Below, piece by piece: positions 1 through 5,367 of a DNA stretch of 5,415 nt. Location of the stretch: contig JBMSQB010000148.1 of the NCBI GenBank assembly GCA_049423065.1, forward strand, positions 1-5,415, given 5' to 3'. The notes under the pieces are model-generated. The model made no database searches, was not told the origin of the DNA, and saw only the letters and a program-made list of their open reading frames with translations. Origin of the DNA: SYIM01 sp041182885 (GTDB lineage Bacteria > Pseudomonadota > Gammaproteobacteria > Burkholderiales > Burkholderiaceae_E). The position numbers were made by a program, and so were the translations under genes. Every line of letters starts with the position of its first letter. Position 1 is the stretch's first letter.

Positions 1-326
1 CCGCCCGCACTCCCGGCCGCATCAAAGCACGGCGCGTTTCCGCTTGCGACCGTGTCCGGCGAGAGCACCACCCGGCCGATGCTTGACCGCCCGGCGCCAA
101 TCAAGCTGCAGTCGGCTGGGGGCAGCCCGGCACAGCCGCGCGAGCAGCGTTCGCCAAACCCGCATTCGGCCTCGACGATCTTCAGGCGTTCGCCAAACGA
201 ACTGCTGCAATCACCGGCGATCGCGTCCATCACCCGGCAGCAGGTGGTGGACGGCGACCCGGTCTTGCCGTCGATGGACGCCGGAGAATCGATCAGATGT
301 TTGAGCGAAGCAGCCATGGACTGCAT
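1..326 (-). CDS. Unrecognised cysteine-rich protein, 5' portion (runs off the window)
   Basis: I do not recognise this protein. From the ATG at 326-324 the minus frame stays open for 108 codons to the window edge, so the C-terminus is missing. Over a sampled 40-codon stretch GC is highest at third positions (about 78%, against about 60% at positions one and two), as expected for a gene here. The complementary plus frame shares those third positions, so this does not settle the strand. The product has eight cysteines: C29, C30, C40, C55, C61, C65, C73 and C100. Four of them form a C-x5-C-x3-C-x7-C cluster that could bind a metal or Fe-S centre, which is inference only. An FGER motif occurs at residues 44-47 and 57-60. 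There is no signal peptide or membrane segment. The start lies 36 nt past the metK stop without a terminator, so co-transcription is plausible. A GGAG lies 11 nt before the ATG, a rather long spacing. A second ATG is at codon 4. Confidence 0.45.
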   Translation of the reverse strand, partial: MQSMAASLKHLIDSPASIDGKTGSPSTTCCRVMDAIAGDCSSSFGERLKIVEAECGFGERCSRGCAGLPPADCSLIGAGRSSIGRVVLSPDTVASGNAPCFDAAGSAG

Positions 327-362
327 TAACTCAAATTCTCCAGCGTCACACCTTGACGGCGA

Positions 363-1523
363 TCATGCCGACGCTTTGAGAGCCTCGGCGCGATCGGTGC
401 GCTCCCAGCTGAATTCCGGCTCGTCGCGCCCGAAATGTCCGTAAGCGGCGGTCTTGCGATAGATGGGGCGAAGGAGGTCCAGCATCTTGACGATGCCCTT
501 CGGACGCAGATCGAAGTGCTGCTGCACCAGTTCCGCAATGCGCGCGTCGCTCACCTTGCCCGTGCCCTGGGTGGTGATCCACACCGACGTGGGCCGCGCG
601 ACCCCGATGGCGTACGACACCTGCACCAGGCAGCGGCTGGCGAGCCCGGCGGCAACGATGTTTTTTGCCACATAGCGCGCGGCGTAAGCGGCCGACCGGT
701 CGACCTTGGAGGGGTCCTTGCCGGAGAACGCGCCGCCGCCGTGCGGGGCCGCACCGCCATAGGTATCGACAATGATCTTGCGACCTGTGAGACCGCAGTC
801 ACCCTGCGGGCCGCCCACCACGAACCGGCCGGTCGGGTTGATCAGATACTTGATGTCGCCCTTGATGAGCGATGCAGGGATCACCGGCTTGATGATTTCC
901 TCGATCACGCCTTCACGAATGGTTTCCATGGAGACGTCGGGCGCGTGCTGGGTTGACAGCACCACGGTGTCGACCGAGACCGGGCGGCCATCGGCGTAGC
1001 GCAGGGTCACCTGCGATTTGGCATCAGGGCGAAGCCAGCCGAGCTTGCCGCTGCGACGCACCTGCGACTGACGCTCGACCAGGCGATGCGAGTAGTAAAT
1101 GGCCGAGGGCATGAGTTCCGGCGTTTCGTCACAGGCGTAGCCAAACATGAGGCCCTGGTCGCCCGCACCCTGCTCGAGGTTGTCGTCGTGTGCGGCGTCC
1201 ACGCCCTGCTTGATGTCGGGCGACTGCTTGTCGTAGGCGACCAGGACGGCGCAACCTTTGTAGTCGATGCCGTAATCGGTGTTGTCATAGCCGATCGACT
1301 TCAGCGTGTCGCGCGCGACCTGGATGTAGTCGACGTTGGCCCGTGTGGTGATTTCGCCCGCGAGCACCACCAGACCGGTATTGCAAAGGGTTTCGGCCGC
1401 CACGCGCGAGGTCTTGTCCTGCGCAAGGATGGCGTCGAGGATCGCGTCCGAGATCTGGTCAGCCACCTTGTCGGGGTGACCCTCGGAGACGGATTCGGAA
1501 GTAAACAGATAATCGTTGGCCAC
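363..1523 (-). CDS. metK: S-adenosylmethionine synthase (methionine adenosyltransferase)
   Basis: This cytosolic enzyme makes S-adenosylmethionine from methionine and ATP, releasing phosphate and diphosphate. At 386 residues it is the usual bacterial length (E. coli MetK is about 384). Family signatures are intact: the N-terminal SESVSEGHPDKVADQISDA stretch with HPDK at 16-19, the methionine/ATP signature GAGDQGLMFGY at 119-129, INPTGRFVVGGPQGDCGLTG at 228-247, and the glycine-rich phosphate loop GGGAFSGKD at 262-270. The C-terminal ARPTSVWI region and the HFDLRPKGI stretch are also present. The start is GTG at 1523-1521, because the conserved MANDYLFTSES sequence begins there and an AGAGGAGA Shine-Dalgarno sequence sits just upstream. 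The gene diverges from the acyltransferase block and has its own TATAAT box and a long structured leader, which may regulate it. No terminator follows the stop. Confidence 0.97.
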   Translation of the reverse strand: MANDYLFTSESVSEGHPDKVADQISDAILDAILAQDKTSRVAAETLCNTGLVVLAGEITTRANVDYIQVARDTLKSIGYDNTDYGIDYKGCAVLVAYDKQSPDIKQGVDAAHDDNLEQGAGDQGLMFGYACDETPELMPSAIYYSHRLVERQSQVRRSGKLGWLRPDAKSQVTLRYADGRPVSVDTVVLSTQHAPDVSMETIREGVIEEIIKPVIPASLIKGDIKYLINPTGRFVVGGPQGDCGLTGRKIIVDTYGGAAPHGGGAFSGKDPSKVDRSAAYAARYVAKNIVAAGLASRCLVQVSYAIGVARPTSVWITTQGTGKVSDARIAELVQQHFDLRPKGIVKMLDLLRPIYRKTAAYGHFGRDEPEFSWERTDRAEALKASA

Positions 1524-1528
1524 AGCTT

Positions 1529-1536
1529 TCTCCTCT
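1529..1536 (-). promoter_or_regulatory. Ribosome binding site of metK
   Basis: Read on the minus strand, AGAGGAGA lies 5 nt before the GTG at 1523-1521. It is the strongest Shine-Dalgarno match in the window and fixes GTG as the metK start. It lies outside both leader inverted repeats, so any control at this site would need pairing not obvious by eye. Confidence 0.75.
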
Positions 1537-1570
1537 GAAATGTCGTCGTAACGGTTCGACTGGACGGCAT

Positions 1571-1604
1571 CCGCGGCGGACGGTGACAGGCACCAGCGCC
1601 GCGG
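1571..1604 (-). repeat. Inverted repeat (bipartite hairpin) in the metK leader
   Basis: CCGCGGCG at 1571-1578 is the exact reverse complement of CGCCGCGG at 1597-1604. Inside it, GGTG at 1582-1585 pairs with CACC at 1591-1594 around a 5-nt loop, with a 3x2-nt internal loop between the stems. The CACC at 1591-1594 can also pair with GGTG at 1603-1606, and GG 1589-1590 with CC 1610-1611, giving a competing fold. It ends 34 nt before the metK ribosome binding site and is not followed by a T-run on either strand. Confidence 0.6.
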
Positions 1605-1619
1605 TGTTGCCTTCGGCGT

Positions 1620-1674
1620 GGCCGATCTTTGGAGAAGCGGCGACGCTTTAGCGGTATTTCGGACCTGATCGGCC
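1620..1674 (-). repeat. Inverted repeat with nested hairpins in the metK leader
   Basis: GGCCGATC at 1620-1627 is the exact reverse complement of GATCGGCC at 1667-1674. The 39-nt interior contains a perfect 5-bp hairpin, AAGCG 1635-1639 with CGCTT 1644-1648 and a 4-nt loop. On the minus strand it also holds a short GGT/ACC hairpin with a 7-nt loop. Together these could form a three-way junction. The pairing is seen by eye; the junction is inference. Confidence 0.5.
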
Positions 1675-1687
1675 CCTGCCCCGCAAG

Positions 1688-1715
1688 TTGTCCTTAACTC
1701 GGCAACGCGAATTAT
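1688..1715 (+). promoter_or_regulatory. Weak candidate promoter for the acyltransferase-dapF block
   Basis: TTGTCC at 1688-1693 (4/6 to TTGACA), a 16-nt spacer, then AATTAT at 1710-1715 (4/6 to TATAAT). It overlaps the metK -10 on the other strand, so the two promoters could compete. In random sequence a match this weak is not rare, and other sites nearer to 1783 are no better. Confidence 0.2.
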
Positions 1716-1716
1716 A
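1711..1716 (-). promoter_or_regulatory. Probable -10 box of the metK promoter
   Basis: The minus strand reads a perfect TATAAT here, in an otherwise GC-rich intergenic stretch upstream of metK. No good -35 hexamer lies 16-18 nt upstream: the best candidate, CTTTCG at 1738-1733, matches TTGACA at only two positions. There is no TGn extension either, so an activator may be needed. The expected start point is near 1703-1705. Confidence 0.5.
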
Positions 1717-1782
1717 GCCGGCTTCGCGTGGGCGAAAGCGTCGTGCGGGGCGCCTCGCTTCGCATAGACTGCGCGGCTCCGT

Positions 1783-2841
1783 ATGGCCTACTCCACCATG
1801 ATCGCGCAGGAAGCGTACGCTTTCGGGTTTGCGCCGACCGACCCCGGTCCGATGCCCCATCCAGCTCCACCCGTCATGTCCGCCGACCCTGTGGTGCCAC
1901 CGCGTGCACCGTCATCTGCCTCCCCGCCTGGAGCGGGCTCGGGCGCCGCTTCGTCACCGGCCGCGCCGACGCCTCAAGAGCAGGCGCCTGCACCCGAGGC
2001 GACCGGACGCTGGCTGGTCGGGCTCGCCAGTGCGCTTGCCAGTCTGCCGCTTGGCGCGGCGCGGGGGCTGGGCGCCACGGCGGGGCTTGCTGCGCTCGCC
2101 CTGTCCGCGAGCTACCGGGGGAAGTTGCGCGCCAATCTCGGCCGCGCAGGCTATCGGGGCGTGGCGCTCATGTTGCGAGCCGCGATCGAGGCGGGCCGGA
2201 TGGCGGGCGAACTCCCCTTTATCTGGATGCGGCCGTCTGCGGCGATTGCCTGCCGCGTTCGCTGTGATGATCTCGCGGTGCTCGAGGCGGCCGAGCGGGC
2301 TGGCCGCGGCATTCTTTTTCTCACCCCGCATCTTGGTGCGTTTGAGGTCACCGCGCGGTGGTATGCGCTGCGCGCACCCATCACGGTGATGTTTCGCCCG
2401 CCGCGCAAGCCCGCACTGGGGGCGCTTCTTGCGCGGGCCCGGGGCGGGGAGGGGCTTCATCCCGTGCCGGCCGCGCTCTCGGGCGTGCGGGCGATGCTGC
2501 GGGCCTTGCGCGCGGGCGCCGCGGTGGGCGTGCTCCCGGATCAGGTTCCAGGCGCCGGCGAAGGCCGCTGGGCCAGATTTTTCGGCGAGCCCGCCTTCAC
2601 CATGACGCTCCCCATGAAGCTTGCGCAGGCAACAGGCGCCTCGGTGGTGATCGCAGTGGGTGAGCGGGTCCGGGGCGGCTGGCGGATCCGGCTCCAGGCC
2701 TTCGAGTCCTTGCCGACGCCGGAGGCGCTCAACGCCCAGATGGAGGAGCTGGTTCGCCTTGCTCCCCATCAGTATCTCTGGGGCTACAACCGCTACAAGC
2801 GGCCGGACGGGGCGCCCGCCGCGCCGGTGACACCCCGATGA
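1783..2841 (+). CDS. LpxL/HtrB-family lysophospholipid acyltransferase (first of a tandem pair)
   Basis: Predicted inner-membrane acyltransferase of the Lip_A_acyltrans family, whose members move an acyl chain from acyl-ACP onto lipid A precursors or related lipids. The catalytic HX4E motif is H183-LGAF-E188 in LTPHLGAFEVT. Further signatures are LPDQVPGAGEGRW at 251-263, FFGEPAFTMTLP at 266-277 and QYLWGYNRYKRP at 330-341. Residues 76-110 are hydrophobic and fit the N-terminal membrane anchor. Family members are about 290-310 residues, but this frame gives 352. The excess is a Pro/Ala/Ser-rich stretch at about residues 18-73. No clear Shine-Dalgarno precedes the ATGs at 1783, 1798, 1852 or 1876, so the start is uncertain; 1876 would give 321 residues. 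The stop overlaps the next gene's start by 4 nt (ATGA), implying translational coupling. Acyl chain and position cannot be read from the sequence. Confidence 0.9.
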   Translation: MAYSTMIAQEAYAFGFAPTDPGPMPHPAPPVMSADPVVPPRAPSSASPPGAGSGAASSPAAPTPQEQAPAPEATGRWLVGLASALASLPLGAARGLGATAGLAALALSASYRGKLRANLGRAGYRGVALMLRAAIEAGRMAGELPFIWMRPSAAIACRVRCDDLAVLEAAERAGRGILFLTPHLGAFEVTARWYALRAPITVMFRPPRKPALGALLARARGGEGLHPVPAALSGVRAMLRALRAGAAVGVLPDQVPGAGEGRWARFFGEPAFTMTLPMKLAQATGASVVIAVGERVRGGWRIRLQAFESLPTPEALNAQMEELVRLAPHQYLWGYNRYKRPDGAPAAPVTPR

Positions 2842-3761
2842 GCGAGCCGCTTGCCACCTCCATCCGGGCACGCGCCGGCGAGGCGCTGATGCGGGTTGGC
2901 ATCGTGGTGCTGCGCGGCCTCGCCCTGCTCCCCTACGGCTGGCTGGTGCGACTGGGTGATGCGCTCGGAACGCTCCTCTATGGCCTCGCGTGGCCGCGCC
3001 GGCGGATCGCGCAGGTGAACCTCGCCCTCTGTTTTCCGCACTGGAGCGAGGCTGAGCGGCGCCGCATTGCGCGCGCCCACTTCCGGGCGTTTACGCGGAG
3101 CTTTCTTGACCGGTTCATTCTCTGGTACGCGCCGCGGGAGCGAATCGTCGAACTCTGCCGTCTCGAGGGTCTGCAACACTTTCTTGAGCCGGTCAATGCG
3201 GGCCGCCCGGTGATTGTGCTCGCGCCGCATTTCGTGGGCATCGATGCGGGGGGCATCCGGCTGCTGCTCGAGCATCCGCGGCTTGCATCCATGTACGCCC
3301 GGCAAAAAAGCGCTGTTCTCAACGATGCGATGACACGCGGCCGCAGCCGGTTTCAGGGCACCATGCTGCTTCGTAACGAGGGCCTGCGGCCGGCGGTTCG
3401 ATGGCTGCGCGACGGCGGGGCTTTCTATTTTCTGCCAGACATGGATCTGGGCGCCCGAGACGCGCTCTTCGTGCCATTTTTCGGGGTGTCGGCGGCCACG
3501 GTCACATCGGTGGCGCGGCTTGCCCGACTGACCGGGGCGGTGGTGGTACCGCTGGTGACGCGGATGACCGATCGCGGCTACGTGGGCGTATTCCACCCGG
3601 GCTGGACCGACTATCCGGTTGATGATCTGGACGCGGCCACCCGGCAGATGAACGCCTTCATCGAAGCGCGGGTGCTCGACATGCCCGAGCAATATCTCTG
3701 GACGCACCGCCGGTTCAAGACCCGCCCGCCAGGCGAAGCATCGCCTTACGATCGGCGATAA
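2838..3761 (+). CDS. lpxL: Lipid A biosynthesis acyltransferase (LpxL/HtrB family, second of a tandem pair)
   Basis: Predicted inner-membrane enzyme that adds a secondary acyl chain from acyl-ACP to the lipid A precursor. Its 307 residues match the family length. Features in order: hydrophobic anchor at about 18-50, the family stretch RRRIAQVNLALCFPHWSEAE at 54-73, the catalytic HX4D motif H131-FVGI-D136 in LAPHFVGIDAGG, LPDMDLG at 199-205, FVPFFGVSAATVT at 211-223, and QYLWTHRRFKTRPPGE at 285-300. The start ATG overlaps the preceding stop, so it is probably translated by coupling; no clear Shine-Dalgarno is visible. It is clearly a different member of the family from its neighbour (HX4D against HX4E, and different flanking motifs), so this is not a recent duplication. 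Which of the two acts as LpxL and which as LpxM or another lipid acyltransferase is unknown. Bordetella is known to carry two neighbouring lpxL homologues. Confidence 0.92.
   Translation: MSEPLATSIRARAGEALMRVGIVVLRGLALLPYGWLVRLGDALGTLLYGLAWPRRRIAQVNLALCFPHWSEAERRRIARAHFRAFTRSFLDRFILWYAPRERIVELCRLEGLQHFLEPVNAGRPVIVLAPHFVGIDAGGIRLLLEHPRLASMYARQKSAVLNDAMTRGRSRFQGTMLLRNEGLRPAVRWLRDGGAFYFLPDMDLGARDALFVPFFGVSAATVTSVARLARLTGAVVVPLVTRMTDRGYVGVFHPGWTDYPVDDLDAATRQMNAFIEARVLDMPEQYLWTHRRFKTRPPGEASPYDRR
3740..3759 (+). repeat. Small inverted repeat at the lpxL-dapF junction
   Basis: ATCGCC at 3740-3745 is the exact reverse complement of GGCGAT at 3754-3759, around an 8-nt loop. It covers the last codons and first stop base of the acyltransferase gene and ends 10 nt before the dapF ATG. 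It has no T-run, so it is not a terminator. It may be chance, or may affect access to the weak dapF ribosome binding region. Confidence 0.3.
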
Positions 3762-3769
3762 TCGCGGTC

Positions 3770-4669
3770 ATGAAACTGCGGTTTACCAAGATGCAGGGCG
3801 CTGGCAACGACTTTGTCGTGATCGACGGCGTTCGGCAGGCGCTCGCGCTCTCGCCCGCCCAGGTGCGCTGGCTCGCCGACCGCCATTTCGGTATTGGCGC
3901 CGATCAGGTGCTGCTGGTCGAGCCCGCCAGCGACCCGGGTGTCGATTTCCGCTACCGCATCTTCAATGCCGATGGCGACGAGGTCGAGCATTGCGGCAAC
4001 GGCGCGCGCTGCTTCGTGCGCTTCGTGCGCGAGCAGGGGCTGTCCGCGCGAGACCCGATCAGGGTGCAGACGCTTTCGGGCATGCTCGAACTGTCGCTTG
4101 GCGCCGATGGCCAGGTGAGCGTCGACATGGGCGCACCCATTTTCGAACCCGGGCGTGTGCCCTTCGATTCCGCGGGGCTCACCCCGCGGTCGGCGGGCGC
4201 CGACACGCAGTGGCCCATCGATCTGGACGACTCGCTTCGCTGGGCCTCGGTACTCTCCATGGGCAATCCGCATGCCGTGCTTCAGGTCGACGATCTGGAC
4301 CGTGCGCCGGTGACCACCGAGGGCCCGCGGATCGAACATCACCGCCGGTTCTCGCGCCGGGTCAACGTCGGCTTCATGCAGGTCACCGGCCCGCAGTCGA
4401 TCGCGCTTCGGGTCTGGGAGCGCGGAGCGGGCGAGACCCTGGCCTGCGGCACGGGCGCCTGCGCGGCCGCCGTCTCGGCGATTCGGCAGGAGCGGGTGTC
4501 CTCGCCGGTTCGGGTCCGGATGCGCGGCGGCGAGGTCACGATCGCCTGGCACCCCGGACAGACGGTGCGCATGACCGGCCCCGCCGAGACCGTCTTCGAA
4601 GGCGAGGTCGAGCTTGCCGACGATGCATCGGCCAGCCATTCCTCATCCACCCCCGCCACGCCCGGTTAA
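3770..4669 (+). CDS. dapF: Diaminopimelate epimerase
   Basis: Cytosolic PLP-independent racemase that converts LL-diaminopimelate to meso-diaminopimelate, the precursor of lysine and the cross-linking residue of Gram-negative peptidoglycan. Both catalytic cysteines are present: C75 in EHCGNGARC (73-81) and C226 in LACGTGACAA (224-233). The N-terminal KMQGAGNDFVVID (7-19), the GIGADQ loop (41-46), SMGNPHAV (163-170) and WERGAGET (216-223) also fit. It has 299 residues against about 274 in E. coli. Much of the excess is a Ser/Thr/Ala-rich C-terminal tail from about residue 284, which lies outside the catalytic fold. The ATG lies 8 nt after the lpxL stop, with only a weak purine-rich stretch before it, so ribosome re-use from upstream is likely. 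Confidence 0.97.
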   Translation: MKLRFTKMQGAGNDFVVIDGVRQALALSPAQVRWLADRHFGIGADQVLLVEPASDPGVDFRYRIFNADGDEVEHCGNGARCFVRFVREQGLSARDPIRVQTLSGMLELSLGADGQVSVDMGAPIFEPGRVPFDSAGLTPRSAGADTQWPIDLDDSLRWASVLSMGNPHAVLQVDDLDRAPVTTEGPRIEHHRRFSRRVNVGFMQVTGPQSIALRVWERGAGETLACGTGACAAAVSAIRQERVSSPVRVRMRGGEVTIAWHPGQTVRMTGPAETVFEGEVELADDASASHSSSTPATPG

Positions 4670-4671
4670 AC

Positions 4672-4675
4672 GGAG
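4672..4675 (+). promoter_or_regulatory. Probable ribosome binding site of the DUF484 gene
   Basis: GGAG lies in the 17-nt gap after the dapF stop, 11 nt before the ATG at 4687. The spacing is long and the intervening bases are a C-run. It supports 4687 as the start, because the frame is also open far upstream inside dapF. Confidence 0.4.
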
Positions 4676-4686
4676 CCTTCCCCCCA

Positions 4687-5367
4687 ATGAGCGAGACCCC
4701 GATCCAAGACGAACAGGTTGCCGCCTACCTCGGCGATCACCCGGATTTTTTCGAAACCCGCCCCGATCTCCTCGCGAGCATGCGGTTTGCCCCGGCGCAT
4801 GGCAATCGCGCCATCTCGCTGCACGAGCGTCAGCTTGAGGTGCTGCGCGACAAACTCCGACTGATCGAGCGGCGCTTTGCCGATCTGGTCCACACCGGCA
4901 AGGAAAACGACGCGATCGGCGAGCGTCTGCAGCGCTGGACTCGGGAGCTGCTGCTTGCGGAGTCGCCCGAGCGGGTGCCCGGCATTGTGGTCGACGGCAT
5001 GCGCAGTGGCTTTTCGGTGCCGCTCGTTGCGCTGCGGCTCTGGCGGGTGAAGACAGATGCGCTGTCGCCCGAGTGGGTCCGCGCCACGCCTCCCGAGTGG
5101 ATCGATCAGGTCGATGCCATGCGGATTCCGTACTGCGGTCCGCGGGGCGATCTGCGCTTTGCCGGCTGGCTGCCGAGCGCGGGCGCGGATGCGCGCTCCA
5201 TTGCGCTCCTGCCGCTTCGCCATGGGGCCAGCCCGCAGAGCTTTGGTCTGCTGGTGCTGGGCTCGGGTGACGCAGACCGCTTCCATGCCGGCATGGGGGT
5301 GTCGTTTCTCGAGCGGATCGCCGAACTGGCCAGCGCGGCGCTTGGCCGGCTGAGCGAGCCGGGTTGA
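4687..5367 (+). CDS. DUF484 family protein (YigA-like)
   Basis: A 226-residue cytosolic protein of the DUF484 family, whose biochemical role is not established. Recognition rests on the N-terminal pattern VAAYLGDHPDFFETRPDLLA (11-30), followed by RAISLHERQLEVLRDKLR (41-58), a charged helical stretch to about residue 90 that may form a coiled coil, and a C-terminal half resembling a GAF-type fold. That half includes IALLPLRHG (172-180) and SFGLLVLGSGDADRFHAGMG (185-204). In E. coli the homologue YigA lies between dapF and xerC, and the position here matches. No signal peptide or membrane segment is visible. The frame is open upstream into dapF, but the family N-terminus begins at 4687, where a GGAG precedes it. 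Its place in this block suggests conserved co-expression rather than a known shared pathway. Confidence 0.93.
   Translation: MSETPIQDEQVAAYLGDHPDFFETRPDLLASMRFAPAHGNRAISLHERQLEVLRDKLRLIERRFADLVHTGKENDAIGERLQRWTRELLLAESPERVPGIVVDGMRSGFSVPLVALRLWRVKTDALSPEWVRATPPEWIDQVDAMRIPYCGPRGDLRFAGWLPSAGADARSIALLPLRHGASPQSFGLLVLGSGDADRFHAGMGVSFLERIAELASAALGRLSEPG

Larger units (their letters stand above)
1524..1704 (-). promoter_or_regulatory. Long structured 5' leader of metK (candidate regulatory RNA)
   Basis: If transcription starts about 7 nt after the TATAAT box, metK has a leader of about 180 nt. It contains no convincing gene but holds two strong stem-loops. The upstream one (1674 to 1620) has an 8-bp closing stem around a 39-nt interior with further hairpins. 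The downstream one (1604 to 1571) has an 8-bp and a 4-bp stem. Neither has a following U-run, so they are not ordinary intrinsic terminators. metK is a common target of SAM-sensing RNAs in other bacteria, which makes a riboswitch-like role plausible. By eye I could not match the leader to SAM-I, SAM-II or SAH riboswitch cores. The structure is seen in the sequence; the regulatory role is inference. Confidence 0.4.

Noticed and set aside
22..210. Minus-strand basic frame of 62 codons after metK, considered as a broken gene fragment
   Set aside because: It overlaps the longer cysteine-rich frame in another phase, has no start signal, and its Arg-rich product fits an out-of-frame reading of GC-rich coding DNA.
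52..444. Plus-strand open frame of 130 codons overlapping the 3' end of metK
   Set aside because: It shares third-codon positions with the minus-strand cysteine-rich frame, so its good codon look is a mirror effect. It also runs 82 nt antisense into metK, and its product resembles no family I know.
1086..1538. Long plus-strand frame opposite metK
   Set aside because: It is the antisense shadow of metK, whose protein is unambiguous; long mirror frames are expected at this GC content.
1571..1604. GC-rich hairpin as an intrinsic terminator
   Set aside because: No T-run follows on either strand, and it lies in the metK leader, where termination would only make sense as regulated attenuation.
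1954..2871. Minus-strand frame of 305 codons opposite the first acyltransferase
   Set aside because: The plus strand encodes a recognisable LpxL-family enzyme with all motifs. The minus product is Arg/Pro-rich and family-less, as expected for a shadow frame.
2793..3707. Minus-strand frame of 304 codons opposite the second acyltransferase
   Set aside because: It mirrors a clear LpxL gene and has no recognisable domain.
3746..4639. Minus-strand frame of 297 codons opposite dapF
   Set aside because: It mirrors dapF, which has both catalytic cysteines; the minus product has no domain.
3991..4686. Upstream extension of the DUF484 frame inside dapF
   Set aside because: The frame is open, but the residues before 4687 are an Arg/Ala/Gly-rich shadow of dapF. 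Family similarity begins at the ATG at 4687.
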